In this document: positions 10,786 to 22,413 of the stretch, piece by piece | Numbering within the stretch: the first letter of the stretch is position 1 | How the letters are laid out: every line of letters starts with the position of its first letter | Assembly: GCA_032358255.1 (NCBI GenBank) | Contig: JAULBX010015533.1 | Coordinates: 248,001-312,000 of the forward strand | Length of the DNA stretch: 64,000 bases | From: Heterotrichella gracilis | Taxonomy: Eukaryota; Sar; Xanthophyceae; Tribonematales; Xanthonemataceae | Reading direction: 5' to 3' | Position numbers and translations under genes: made by a program | Notes under the pieces: generated by a model | Database searches by the model: none | The model's input: the letters and a program-made list of their open reading frames with translations, nothing else | Told to the model about the DNA's origin: nothing

Positions 10786-13644
10786 TTACTGCCTGTCCCA
10801 TGGAGGCTGTGCAGTACATTGCATGCCAGCATCTGCCCATTCGATTTGCCAGGCATGTAGCCCAATCGGACCCTCTTGCATCTCTGACACTTCAACCATC
10901 TCCACAAGCTCCTCATCAGCCACACCAGGCCCTGCTGCACTGGCATCAACCAGCTTGCCTTGTAATGGCGTGTACATTGCGTCCCCAATCACTGGGCACC
11001 CAATCGCGGCCAGCTGAGCTCTGATTTGGTGCGTCCTCCCTGTCAGCAGCGTGACGTGGCTCTCGTAACACAAGGCTGATGCCTGCCGTGGTGAAGTGCT
11101 GTCAACGCTGTCTGGAGCAATGCTGGCTCTCTCAGCAGTGTGTGCATCCTCACTGGACAGTGCCTGGGACCACTCCGCACCAGCAACAGTCTCCTGCACA
11201 CAGCCAAGTCCTTGCATTCATAAATGAGCTCGTGAGCTAGACGGTGCAATGGTGCATTCCACGCAAATGCACCACAGGACGGTGCATGCACATGAGTGTC
11301 ACCATCCCAGGTTGGCATTAATTAGAAAAGCAGGGCCCATGCATGACCTTTGTCGCCTACGCATCTATAGCACGTCCTAGGGCTGTACCCTAACCCTAAC
11401 CCCCGGCTGAGCAGACCCTCTCCAGCTCCCACGACAGCGCAAGAGTCTGCAGTTTTGCATTTTAAAGTTGGCTTTTCCATTGCCGATCCAGCGCTGAGCA
11501 AACCAAACTTCATAGATGGCACATGGCGCCATAACTAGCATGTTGCATGCACAACCCCAACTTTACCCAACCGTCCACCACAGCCATGTGGTTGGTCCTA
11601 CCTGGCATGACAGCACCTCCAGCCGGCACTCCTTCCACCCAGGCGCGTGCGCGTCACTCAGCAGCCGCGGGCCCCGCGCGCGCAGCCCCGCCCCCCGCAT
11701 GATCACCACCGACCTGCCAAAGGGCCCGCCATACATGTGGTGCACCAGCAGGCCCAGGGGCACCGGCTGGCGGGTGAGCACCCTGTAGGTTTTGTGTACT
11801 TCTCCCCCCTGCAGCGCCATCATGAAGCGGCGGCTGGCGGCGGCCTGCTTACCGAGGACCATCACACCTGCATGCAGTGAGTTGCTTTGTTCGGCCCGGA
11901 TCATCCACATGCCGCACGTCAACACATCATGCAGCATGAGGCGCAGATCAACCAGGTCGCCCCAAGGCGCATCCCCAATCAATGTCAGGGGCGTAATGAG
12001 CAAGAGGGCAGGGCTCGCCTCCTTGCACCCTCAAGGACAGACCAGCATATATTATACAAGACATTCCTTGTGTTGCTTTACTTTTTATAAAATGGTTCTC
12101 ATCGAGTATACATATTCGATACTTACTTTATAATTAACATGTTTTATTTGCATTTTTGCTCCTTATTTTCCACGCTATGCGCCCCACCTGTTGTCCACAC
12201 ATCCAGCCGGTGCAGCAGCTGCAGCCACTGGTCAGGCGCAAGCTCAGCCACCGCTGACACGCACGGCACCACCCACTCCCTGCTGTTGCTGTCGTGGGGC
12301 TGGCAGGGCACACCACCAGGCTTGTCCACCACCACATAGTCCGAGTCGTTGCTGATGATGCGCGCGTTCCTGTGGGTGCATGCCATGTAAGCACGTCTGT
12401 ATGCCACTATGTGGCCTTGCGTGGTGATTGGACCACAAAATAATTGACAACAGTGGTTGGGGATGGATGATGTGGTTGCCTCATACGCCGCGATGTCAAA
12501 ACAATCTTCACAAACTGTGCGAAATGGCTTGGGGGATCCCCAACAGCTATGCTCGGCTATATACGTCAGAGCACTAAGATATGCATCACTGAGGCTATGC
12601 CAACCCTAAACCCTAAGCATGGCATACCCGGAAAGCTTGGCGCAGTATGCGCACGATGGCTGCTAATGTATCTGTACAGCTGGAAACTCTGTAACTAACT
12701 ATCTATCCAACAGCGCACCAGTCCTCTTGGAATGCAGCCGGGAAGCGCTTGGGTTGTGGGTGGATGCGCAGCCATTGGCCTCGAGCAACGGGGTTACATG
12801 GGGCGGGTCCAGCCCCGGATGCCCTCTGCCATCGAACCTTTTCGTCGCCTGGTCCGCCCTCGCCCACGTACACAGCCCCTGTAGCGGCGCATATATTGAT
12901 GCTATGTCATGCCAGGGGTACTGGCTATGATCGGTGCTGAAGCATGCTGTGCCCCGGTCCCCCCCTCAATTTGGCCCCCGGCAGGAGACTCTGCTTTAAT
13001 AGCACACGCTACATTGCTACAGCCTGCTGTGGACTGCTGACTCAATCACATTACATGCAGCAGTATTCCAGTGCACATGCCGTGGCAATGGCATGCTTGA
13101 CGTGCATGGGTCGTTGGGCATTGCCACCACCCAGCGCCGCACCTAGGTCCACCAGAAGGTGGGCATCCTCAGCACTCAATCCAGCCATCTGGCGCACACA
13201 ATCCACCAGCGTGGTGCCCTCCCAGGGGCACTGCTGCCTGATGATGACTGCCTGCAGGGTCACAGGCAGACAGACATGGGTGGACCATGCTGGGCTAGGG
13301 TTTAGGGTTTTACAAACTATGCTGGCGATGCACCCCCATGGTTAGGAACTTGTGGCAGCAGGAGTGCGCAAACGAGCTGGATATTATAGTACGAGGGTTA
13401 ATTCAGGTGGGCAACTGGTTGATGCCTTTGGATGCGCTGGCTGTACCTCTGAAGGTTTGTCGTGGCCTGATGATGCATGGATAGTACTGGTTGGTGTCTG
13501 CAGCTGTGGCGGTGAAGAATGGCAACGGAGCAATCTGAAGTTGCATGCTGGCAGCTGCTTGCGTGTCAGGTGTGTCAAGTGGGCTGTGGTTGGCATGCAG
13601 CCAGTAGGCGCCCACACTGACCGCACTGGAGGTGCGGCCAGCAT
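10786..13644 (-). CDS. RluA-family RNA pseudouridine synthase (plant PUS5-like)
   Basis: Predicted 444-residue enzyme from six exons: 13644-13447, 13251-13131, 12878-12719, 12369-12188, 11867-11602 and 11193-10786, with agreeing phases. It isomerises uridine to pseudouridine in structured RNA. Visible landmarks are an S4-like N-terminal region with a RIHPQPKRFP segment, the pre-catalytic YVVVDKPGGVP, the catalytic motif HRLDVWTTGVMVLGK (Asp of HRLD, about residue 212), KTYRVLTRQPVPLGLL, and the C-terminal LLTGRTHQIRAQLAAIGCPVIGD block. The order and the PLGLLVHHMYGG insert resemble plant RNA pseudouridine synthase 5. The N-terminal exon (13644-13447, ending in a GAG|GTACAG donor) is the least certain part. 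A His/Ser/Pro-rich start could be an organelle-targeting peptide. Confidence 0.88.
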
Positions 13645-14226
13645 TGCTGGTACAGCCACAAGGGGGTATAATAGTGTGTGCCCTATTTAAGAAACAATTA
13701 GAGGTATATAAGATGGTACAGAGCTTGACTTCAACTTCCTTTTCATTATTCAGCCACTGTGCATGCGTATGACTTAGCTCACATTTAAGCTAATATCAGT
13801 GACTGCGTTGCATGCTGGCCACCTGCCTCTGCACTCAACTATCATATATGGAAAAAAATCAAGTGCAACAGGCAGATAAGAAGTGTGTGCTCAGTTAAAG
13901 AAGTGTATGGCCACTGGAGGCATGCCACTGGCAATAATTTGTGGCGGGAAGGGGAGACTCCTCCACAGTAACACTCCCAAAATGTAGGAGGGAAGCTCCC
14001 TCTAGAAAGCATATCCCGTTGGTTGAAGCAAACAAAACAAGGAAACACTGCGCCACCAACACCCACTTTTTTTCTTATACACAAAATAGCAGATCGTACC
14101 GCCCAGTACTGCCGGCTGCTGCTCTGTTTGCCCAGCCGCCCAGCTCGCTCCAGTCACTCCATGTCGGCGTGACTTCTCTGGGGAGTTCGCCTTGAATTCC
14201 TTCCTTCACCAGCGGTTTATACCCCA
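13645..14226. other. intergenic, divergent promoters likely
   Basis: This stretch lies between the start of the minus-strand pseudouridine synthase and the start of a plus-strand gene, so both promoters should be here. A GGTATAATAG stretch at 13665-13674 and GGTATATAAG at 13705-13714 are TATA-like, but nothing else supports them. No gene is evident. Confidence 0.35.
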
Positions 14227-14666
14227 ATGACGGAAACTCTGCAGCGTGGAGTTCCAAGGGTGCAGTCGGAACCGGTGTTCCTCCCCAATCACGGCGGGGG
14301 CTTGCAGTTTTCCGAGCCGGTGAGTGTTTACCCTCGACAGTCAAAGAAGGTTTTGCGCCCGTGGACTTCTCGACATGGTTGTCGAGCTGCCTGCTTGCCT
14401 CCAGCCTCCCAAGCTGATCCACTGTCCTTTTGCAGCGCGGTATCGCTTGCCCTCGGCCAAGGGCTGGGAAGCTGGCCAAGGTCTCCAGTTCGGAGGCCTC
14501 CCACACCAAGAGCACATGTGCCAAGTGAGTGGGTTGCCCTATTACTGATACAGTGTGCTGCTGTTTCATCATCCTGCTGAGGTTCCAGTATTCGAACCCT
14601 CTTTCTTTCTGCTGCAGCAGGGACGCTGAGGAGCTGGGCATCGAGGAGATAAGGAACATCATGCAG
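14227..14666 (+). CDS. small unknown gene, 5' three exons
   Basis: Three short exons join in consistent phase: 14227-14319, 14436-14524 and 14618-14666. They give about 77 residues starting MTETLQRGVPRVQSEPVF, with GGGLQFSEP in the first exon and EELGIEEIRNIMQ in the third. An in-frame stop upstream of the ATG supports this start. The family is not recognised. The 3' end is unresolved: a phase-0 acceptor at about 15029 or 15109 could add a few tens of residues, or the gene may end soon after. The reverse strand of the same region has a long open frame (14075-14662) that I regard as a shadow. Confidence 0.4.
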
Positions 14667-15902
14667 GTGAGGCGCGTGAGTGGCTTTCGATACGTTGCCC
14701 TGCTTCGACGTTTAAACCGTGAAGAGCATTGTGCTTTGATAACGGCCTTGATGCACCGTATTTCCCTGTCCTATATGGACTGTTCTTACTGGGCGTTAAT
14801 GGGCTCGTTATTGCTGGAGTTTGGATCGTGTGGGTGGCAAAGATCGGTGTCATCATCGTCATGCCCAATGCCCGTACCAACCTTGAACTGGGTGTGTTTG
14901 GCGCAGTTTGGAGCTCTGCTGGGGTCACCGCCCACAACCTTCCTGGGCGTTTCACCGCCCACAAGGTCAATGGGGGCGGCGAACCCGCTGGTGCAGGACA
15001 GCGTTTGGAAGTGTAACGCCCGCACTGCAAGCAGGAGCAACCTGCAAGCCCTGAGGGACATGGATGCCTGTGGTGTGTCATTCTTGAGGTCTGGCAGCTG
15101 TGGCGACTACAGGCTGCTCATAGGCTCGCCCGATTTTGACCTGCTGTCAGTCGCTTCTGACGCCGATGAGTACAGTGGCCAATGTGCCCTTCGCGGGGAG
15201 TAGCTAGTGGTTTTGCTTGCGTTTGCTCTGCACCAGAGTTGAGCTGCGCTCATCTTACTAACAGATCGCCTGACTATTCACACAAGCTGCTGGTGGTTGT
15301 ATGGTATTTTCACCACCCAAGCTCTTGTGCATATTGTGGTACTGTGGCTATCTGTTTCGTGTTGGGTGCATATTGCGTTTTTGAACTGTCTCCTTTTTTG
15401 CGACTCTAGTGTAGAGCCTAGTGTCTGTATACAAGCCCCCGAGTCTAACCCTTGTACTTTTGGCCGCGCTCTCTATTGCTATTTGACTTTTCAAGAGGCA
15501 GTTTTTGGTATCTCAAATAGAGCCAAAGCTTTGTCAGACCTCCTCCCCAGAGGATTGTATTTTGCTTCGAAAGGCCGTCGTGTACATAGGATATTGGTAA
15601 TTTTCCATGCGTGAAGGTTTCAGGTTGCAACATATTGTCCAAACCCGTGCGTGCAGTGAATATTAAAGAGTTGGTGTGTTGACCATGCGCAGACAGCTAT
15701 GCTTTTAAGACAGCCAAGACGGTGAGTGTATCTTACGTTTTCATTGACAATATTCTTCCAGTATGTCCATTGTGCTACCTTACTGTATTGGTGCCTGTAG
15801 TGCTACCTTGCTGTAACTTGACGATACTTCATTCCCTGGCACTGGCCAAACCCTAGAGCCGCGGCCGGTAGCCTGGCCAACTGGGCAGCGGACAAGTCAA
15901 TA
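14667..15902. other. no supportable coding region
   Basis: Possible 3' exons or 3' UTR of the preceding small gene. An open frame ending at 15203 (LLIGSPDFDLLSVASDADE) looks protein-like but could not be joined with certainty. Nothing else is recognised. Confidence 0.3.
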
Positions 15903-16871
15903 TTAGCCAGAGTTTAGCGGCCAATTGCCGGGCGTTGGCAAAGCCGGTTGCCACTTCCTGCTGTGGTGCAAGATCAGGCACAGAGCATGCTGCTTACATA
16001 TTGCCCAGGACTCAGCGCTGGTAGGGGGCATAGGCATGACATTCGAAGGCTGATGAGGGCTGCCAGGCAACGCAGATGGCAGCATTGGGCCGCAGGCTGT
16101 GCTTATCCCAAAGATATCCAGAGGCAAACTCAATTTTAAGCTCCAAGTGGCGCAGGGTGACATGTCTGCAGCGGTGGTGGGGTCCTGGGCTGGCAGGTAG
16201 AGTTTGGTGTGGAGAATGTGGAGCAAGCTTTAGGGAAGACACATGCCTATCCATCGCGTCGCGCTGGCACCAATCCAAACTGGTGAGCATGGTCATTGAG
16301 GCAAGCTGGGCACATTTGGAGGACTGGCGATGGGGGTTTGTTAAAGTTTGGTCCTTGCAGGACCAGCTTGGAGAGGCCCAGCTGCCTGCCCATGGTCACC
16401 AAGTCAATGGGCAAGCTTGGGTTGGCCATGGCGTAATACAAGTCCACAGTGTCCACCACAGCAGGGTGTAAAGCTTGTAGAGTCTTTGATAGACCGTCGT
16501 TGTCTGGATATGCACACTTGAGGTGGCGCGTGTGACGCAGCATTGGCAAGATGGTGATGCGCGGGAGGCGCGACCGGCTGATGTTGAAAGTCTGCCATAG
16601 CAGGTGGTGTCAACACAGCCGCCCATTGCTTGCTCACCAGCTGCGACTGCGCCCTGGCTGCAGGGGTGGCTAGGGGCAGGATGTGCGCCAGGAGGGGCTC
16701 GGGCAGGTGGTGAATGGTGGTGGTGGTGTGGGGGAGTGGGGGCTGTGCTGCAGGGCGTTCATGGGAGCTGGGCTGCACGGGCAGGGCAGGAGGTGCTATT
16801 GAAAGTGCACAGGCGTCTCTGGGTAAGGGAGTGATGGGCTGGCAGTTCTTATAGGTCATCTGAAGAATCAA
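15903..16871 (-). pseudogene. broken F-box/LRR relative
   Basis: The minus strand encodes an F-box (HHLPEPLLAHILPLATPAAR, then SQLVSKQWAAVLTPP) preceded by a Pro/Thr-rich leader. It continues into an LRR region similar to the gene at 533-1755: shared MLRHTRHLK/MLCHTRHIE, LQALHPAVVDTV/LQALDPGVVETV, LSKLVL/LTKLVL, LDWCQRDAMDRHV/LEWRQRDATGRHV, and TKLYLPAQDP/AKLYLPTQDP. The F-box frame and the LRR frame differ by one shift near 16.6 kb. The LRR region breaks again near 16.25 and 16.1 kb, and the C-terminal third is not found. It is best read as a decayed, inverted, dispersed paralogue about 14 kb from its sister. Unmodelled introns could explain one of the shifts. Confidence 0.6.
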
Positions 16872-17976
16872 GGAGATGGCTATGCATATGGCTATGCGTC
16901 ACCCCCCTGCAGGACATGGCAAGCTGCCTACGGAATTTATTTGAACAACCCAGTTCTGCGTAGATTCCATGCTTAGAGTGGGACAGACCACTGTCGCTGT
17001 TGCAGCCCTGAGCTCTATGCATGCATTACTGGTACCTCCAATCACTAGCATGCATCACGTGGCCCACCTTCCCTCGCCGTTCCAAGTGCGCAACAAAACG
17101 AGCACCGTTGGCCAGGCAACTCGGACGTATGTGAGCCTTGTATTCAGGAAATCTGCAAGGGACTACGACCATCAAGGGAAAATAGAGCTCCCAGAGTATA
17201 GGGCACCATTTATAACAACAGGCAGTGACGAGCAGTGCTGCGTCACTGTTTACAACTGCCGCAATACGGGGTGGGGCCCACTTTCGGATAACTTGCAGAA
17301 GAAGGATATACTTGAGAAATTGCACCTTTGAACCTCGGGAGCAGGTGGCTTACGCCACTCAGTCACAGGAAGGTATGGCATGTTCTGGTTGCAAGCATTG
17401 GCATCGATGCAGGAGTCGTGCGTTGTGTCGGAAGGGCCCGTGCACACGTCTGCGGGAATATTTGTATCTATGGATTGGTCAATTTAATTATTATGGCGTC
17501 TCCTTGCCCTCGCGAGCTGTGACCTTGCTGTGGTCACCACACGGCATCAGGGCAATGGCATGGCATGTGGCCCAGGCGCTATTCAAAGCACGCAAGCCAG
17601 TGCTGAACCGGTTACGGGTGCATCGCCGGTACATCAGCTTTAAAAATGTGCGATGCGTGGTAAATGCAATGCATTGCAATGCATGCATGCGTGTGCTCGT
17701 TTCCGATGCCACGAATACGTATAAACTCGCTGCCGTAGCCTGTCTTGGTTGAGCGCATCAAAATCTTCACGCCGTCTGTAACGACTGCCTAACCACTTGC
17801 AGGTGACTTGGCTGCGCCACAGTGTGTGGTTGTGGTTCGGCAAGGCGAATCAAACGTGTGCAGCAGAGCTGTCTCACTTTTAACCCACCAGCTTAAACAG
17901 CCAGCGAACACTTCCATCTGAAATTTATCAACTACAGCCTCACAGCACCAGCGTCCCGGCACACAGTCAGCGCACC
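16872..17976. other. no recognisable gene
   Basis: Two overlapping open frames on the plus strand (16969-17331 and 17225-17752) lack family motifs and do not join through a good splice site. They may be chance frames or remains of an unidentified gene. The promoter of the VDR/CVDE-like gene should lie at the right end. Confidence 0.3.
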
Positions 17977-20900
17977 ATGGCATCAGCATGCACCACCCCT
18001 GTACCCCCCACCCAAGCCAGGGCAGGCACTAGCAGCTCCAGCACCACCCGTCGCACCACTCCCCACACCTCAGGAGCCCCTCCACCCCACCTGCGCAGCC
18101 GTACCACCCACCACCCACCACCACCCACCCGCCACACCTGGGCACCCACTAGAACACCCTCCGGTGCCCACAGCCAGCGTCCCACAGCCACCCACGCCGC
18201 TGCCCCAGGGGGGAATACAATACCATCAAACACCGCAGGGAGGCTAGCCCCCCGCCGCAGCCGCACCCACATGGCAGGGTGGGCTGTGGCGCTTCTCTCC
18301 ATCACCGCTGCCACGTTCTTCCCTCGGCACCAACCCCACCAGCCCCACCCACATGGCGGATTCCAACGGGGACAGGTGGCGACATCCGCCACCACCCGGC
18401 CACCCACCTCCCCAGTCTCACCCCCACAGCCAGAAGGGGACGGTGCGGGGCAAGGGGTGCACATTACAGCTGTGTTCCCTGGGGAGGTGGACAGCATGTT
18501 TGGGGTGTCCTGGTCCGAGGTGTGTTGCGGAGGCAAAAGGATGCATTATAACCCTTTTCTGTTGGCCCTTTTGTTTCAAGAGGACCTCTTTTGTGCTGTC
18601 ACCAAGCTGCACAATTATCAATCCATGTATTCAATTTATTCAATTTACTTTTATTTTTTCATATGTTATTTTCCATGTGGCAGGTGTTTGACCACATGCG
18701 CGGCAAGCTGCACATCAGCAACCCTGGCTTCACCATCAGCGCATACAGCACCAGCCAGCTGCAAGACCCTAAAACCGTAGCGAGTTTTAACGCCGACCTG
18801 GAGAGGTCGGGGGTTATGTTCGGGGTGGCCATCCAGGATGCTGGATCAGCCAATCAAATTGCAGCAGCAGCGCAGGGGGTGGCTAATGCAGTGTTTATGG
18901 ATTGCGCCCCTGCCCTCATGCAGCAAACCAGGTATGGCAACCCGCTCAAATCCTTAACCCTACATTGCTGTAAATCCGAAGCTCGAACCTGAAACCCTAG
19001 ACCCTACCACTTTTCATTGCCGCTCCTGGTGTGGCGAGACACATCCCTGCACGCTAATCCCGATTTTGCTGCCGTTCCAGGTTCGGGGGCGCCAGATTCG
19101 ACAAATCCGACGCATTTACCAGTCTCCTCGCCAAGCTGCCCTGGACCCAGGCGGCGAAGAACGCCAAGGTGGACACGCTACTGGGGGAGCTGTATGGGAG
19201 GAAAAGCTCGGAGGACTTCTTTTACATCATGCTGGTGGTGATCAACCAGTACATCACTCGAGTGCCCGAGGTGGCCAACTCGGTGCGTATCCACCTGTTA
19301 TGGTTGCTGCTCCCTTTTTGTTTGCCGCAGCAGCCAACATAGTCAGGGTAGTATTTCCCCCTGGTGCTTCAGTTGCGCTGCGGCCAATATCACTCAAACG
19401 CACATCGAGCCGGGGGAGTTTGCTGGCAACTTGCATTATTTAGAAATTCAGAAATCATGTGGATAATTCATACATGACGTCATGCTGTTAGGTGCAAGCC
19501 ACTGGACTTGAGGAGCTGAGGTGCATGATACAAAACTGCGGCGGGGAGGTGCTGGCATGCGTGCGGGATGCAGAGTGCAAGACGGCGCTGGATTGCCTGC
19601 AGGGGTGCAGCTTCAATGACCAAGTGTGCAGCTACAGGTGCGGTTTAAAGCATTCTTCACATGACAAGAATGCATGTCACGGTGGTGGAAAGAGGGTGAA
19701 TGTGGTGGGGAACAGGAGGTCACTCCCTACGCGGCGACATGTCCTGCATGTGTTGACACCCAAAACCCTAGCAGTCACTGCCATCATCTCACTTCCCTCC
19801 AGATGCATTGCCTGCTGCAAGGCCACCAAGCTGCAGCGAAGTTCCTGCTGCATACCTCAAAAGCAAAAAAACCATTGCCCTGTCGTAACCCCATATTATG
19901 ACAGGGTCTTATTATGACCCTGTCAAGATAATTTCTGGACACATGCACTTTCTGAAACATGCCAAACTCCCCTTCCTCGCCAGGTGCATCGCCTCCTACG
20001 AGTCCCCCAAGCTGGAGCAGTTCTCGCTGTGCATACTGCAGAAGCACAACTGCCTGGGCCTGAGCGCAGAGATACCCTCACAGCCCGACCCCGCACCCCT
20101 GGCCTCGTTCCGTGGGGAAGCCATGAGCCACAGCCTGGCTGAAGACCTGTTCATCGCATTCTTCAAGGGAGAGAAGCCATTCAGCTGGAGGGTGGCGGCA
20201 GGTATGTGGGGTGATTGGGGGTTTGGGGGGATCTGGAGGGTGGTGGGGGGAAGGATGTGGGTGGGTGGCAGTAGGTGGGGAGTGGATGGGAGGGCTACGG
20301 GAGGTAAGGATGGGGGCATTGTGGGGAGGTTATGAGCCTCAGCCCAGGTGCATGGATGCTGCAGAGTTTCTTGCTTGTCCATGCAGCACATGGCTTCTTC
20401 TGATGGCTGCACGCTTCCCCCTCCCCTGCAATTACCCCGCGTACAACGACTTCCCCTAAAGATTGCGCGTGCGCTCCCTCCCCTGCAGGCAAGAACCCCG
20501 CGTATGACTACTTCCCCTGCCAGTACCAGCTGTTCTACCGGGGCAAGGCCAAGGACACGCTGTGGTACGACCCGATCTTCAAGGTGCAAACGCTGGATGG
20601 GAGGGAGGTGTGGCGCAAGAGGTGAGGGGGCCGGTGGGGGGAGAGGGGGCGTGCTGTAAGATCAGACTGGCCCACGGGTGGGGAAGGGGTGGGAGCAAGG
20701 GGTGGAGGGAAATGAGGGTAAAAGGGCATACTGGCAGTGAACAAGAATCATCGCAAGTGGGACAAATTCAGGATGTGGTGGTGCTGGCAAGCTTCCCAAC
20801 ACTCGCCACCTGTGGATGACAACGCACCATACCGCCATTTGTGCACCATCCACATCCCTCCCACGCACCCATCCACGCACAGATCCACACATGCGTGCCC

Positions 20901-21540
20901 CTTCACCGATGCCAACCCCACCTCCCACCCCACACCCCCCAGGCACTACCGCGTGCGCCGCGGCCCCACCCCCGCCACCTTCTTCTTCAGCGTACTTGAC
21001 AATGGTGTGACCAGCAAGGAGTTCTGGCGCATCCTGGACTGCGATGAAGCACTGGGGTGGTGCGTGTTCTACTACAGCGGGGCGGCGGGAGCAGCGGGGA
21101 TCACGTACACAGGTGGGGACTGGCGGTTAGGGAGATGCTTATGAGGGGAGGTGGGATTTGAAATTTTACAATTTATCCGGGGTGTTCTAGGTATCGCCAT
21201 GAGTCATTGACAATCTGGCAAACCAAGTCCCCCTCACATGCGTACACATTTGTGAAGCACCCACTCCTGGCAACCACCCTCCGCCACCACACCGCATGGA
21301 CATCGCCACCACCAGGCAGCCAGTCCTGGTCGGACACATCACCCACCACTCATCCACCCTCCCACAGGTGCCATCGTCGCCACCCCGGACGGCGCCTGGC
21401 CTTCCGACTCCTCCCTGCCGCGCATGTATGCCGCGTTGGACACGGCAGGCATCAAGCCATGGGAGCTCAGCCCTGTGCGCAACGAGGAGCACCTGTGCGC
21501 GGATGCCCCCCTAGACCCGGTGGCGCAGCCGGTGTGGTGA
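17977..21540 (+). CDS. violaxanthin de-epoxidase-related protein (VDR/CVDE family)
   Basis: Predicted 610-residue plastid protein from eight exons with fully consistent phases: 17977-18519, 18684-18931, 19081-19282, 19492-19637, 19984-20201, 20489-20621, 20943-21112 and 21368-21540. The family includes plant VDR and the chlorophycean enzyme CVDE, which converts violaxanthin to zeaxanthin for photoprotection. Residues 1 to about 95 are a Ser/Thr/Pro/Arg-rich transit-peptide-like leader, followed by a hydrophobic segment (WAVALLSITAATFF). A Cys-rich region follows at about residues 340-385 (CMIQNCGGEVLACVRDAEC, then ALDCLQGCSFNDQVCSYRC). Then comes the lipocalin-like part (YDYFPCQYQLFYRG, VWRKRHYRVRRG, VLDNGVTSKEFWRI, FYYSGAAGAAG). 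VDR and CVDE are close relatives and I cannot assign activity from sequence alone. Intron 5 holds a decayed copy of the start of exon 6. Confidence 0.9.
20414..20457 (+). repeat. decayed copy of VDR/CVDE exon 6 start and its acceptor
   Basis: The intron sequence CCCTCCCCTGCAATTACCCC, continuing GCGTACAACGACTTCCCCT, parallels the true junction at 20473-20519 (CTCCCCTGCAG, then ACCCCGCGTATGACTACTTC). The copy has lost the AG of the acceptor and ends at a TAA. It is one of several exon echoes in this window. Confidence 0.75.
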
Positions 21541-22377
21541 TGGGAGGCGGTGGGGGCAATGCCCTCCCTATTGTTACAGTTGTAACTGAGCTCAAAGCTA
21601 GGTAGCATTTCCAAACCCGGTCTCAGGCTGAGAGGTTCACACTGTTACAATTGATTGTATGGATTACAAACCGTGAGTTACTTACTGAGCACGTTGCAGC
21701 AGCAACAGTTGCTGTTGCTCCTGTTAATAGCTAGCTAAGAGAGCAATAATGTACTAACATCATAGCATGCACTGCCAGCTGTTCAACAAATTTGACAATA
21801 ACTTGTTCAAGAACTTGTACATCGACCCCCAGGTGCACTACTGTGGGACTCCCACGGTAACTTACCCCAGACTGTTGGTAAAGGACACCCTAGTGACACT
21901 GTTGCAGAGTCAGACTCTGTTATTTACTGGTAAAGTACATAGTGAAAAAAGCATTTTCAAAGCCTTTCATTGACTGACAATCCATTGTGAGCAGCTTGCT
22001 TTCCAAGTACACTCACTTAGGTTGCCGCTCACTGGCAAAAAAGTGCTCCGCTTAGTCAGACAGCCACCAAGCCTCCCCCCCTTTCCAATACCCCATACCC
22101 TTCCCTGTTACAACTACATACACAACACATGCTACCAATCAAAGCCAAGCCCCGGCTCCTATCAGCACCCGGCACTGCACCCCCAAGGGAGCCCTCCCCT
22201 GCGCTTACGCCAATTCCCTGCCCCACCCCACCCACGCGCACTGAGCCATCTGCCCCCCCTCCCCTTTAATTGTGCCATCACCACCTCCCCCCCTCACCGC
22301 GCCCCCCGCGTGAGCCTGTGCTGCTGTGCCATCCGCCTCCCCTCCTCTTTAATTGTGCCTCAATCCCCCTTCCTACC
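21541..22377. other. intergenic between convergent genes
   Basis: 3' flank of the VDR/CVDE-like gene, which contains a TGTAA motif about 40 bases after the stop, like the algal polyadenylation signal. It is also the 3' flank of the RING-CH/AlgH gene on the other strand. It includes one unit of a 75-bp tandem duplication (22264-22338). No gene seen. Confidence 0.4.
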
Positions 22378-22413
22378 TCACCGCGCCCCCCACGTGAGCC
22401 TGTGCTGCTGTGC
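22264..22413 (-). repeat. 75-bp tandem duplication over the last codons of the RING-CH/AlgH gene
   Basis: Two adjacent units (about 22264-22338 and 22339-22413) share TTTAATTGTGCC, CTCACCGCGCCCCCC(G/A)CGTGAG, and CCTGTGCTGCTGTGCCAT. The right-hand unit contains the gene's final codons and stop; the left-hand unit lies downstream in the 3' flank. This is the same kind of exon-edge duplication as seen inside introns elsewhere. Confidence 0.7.

Noticed and set aside
14075-14662. 195-codon minus-strand open frame
   Set aside because: It overlaps three plus-strand exons with consistent phases and has no motif. Kept only as a weak alternative.
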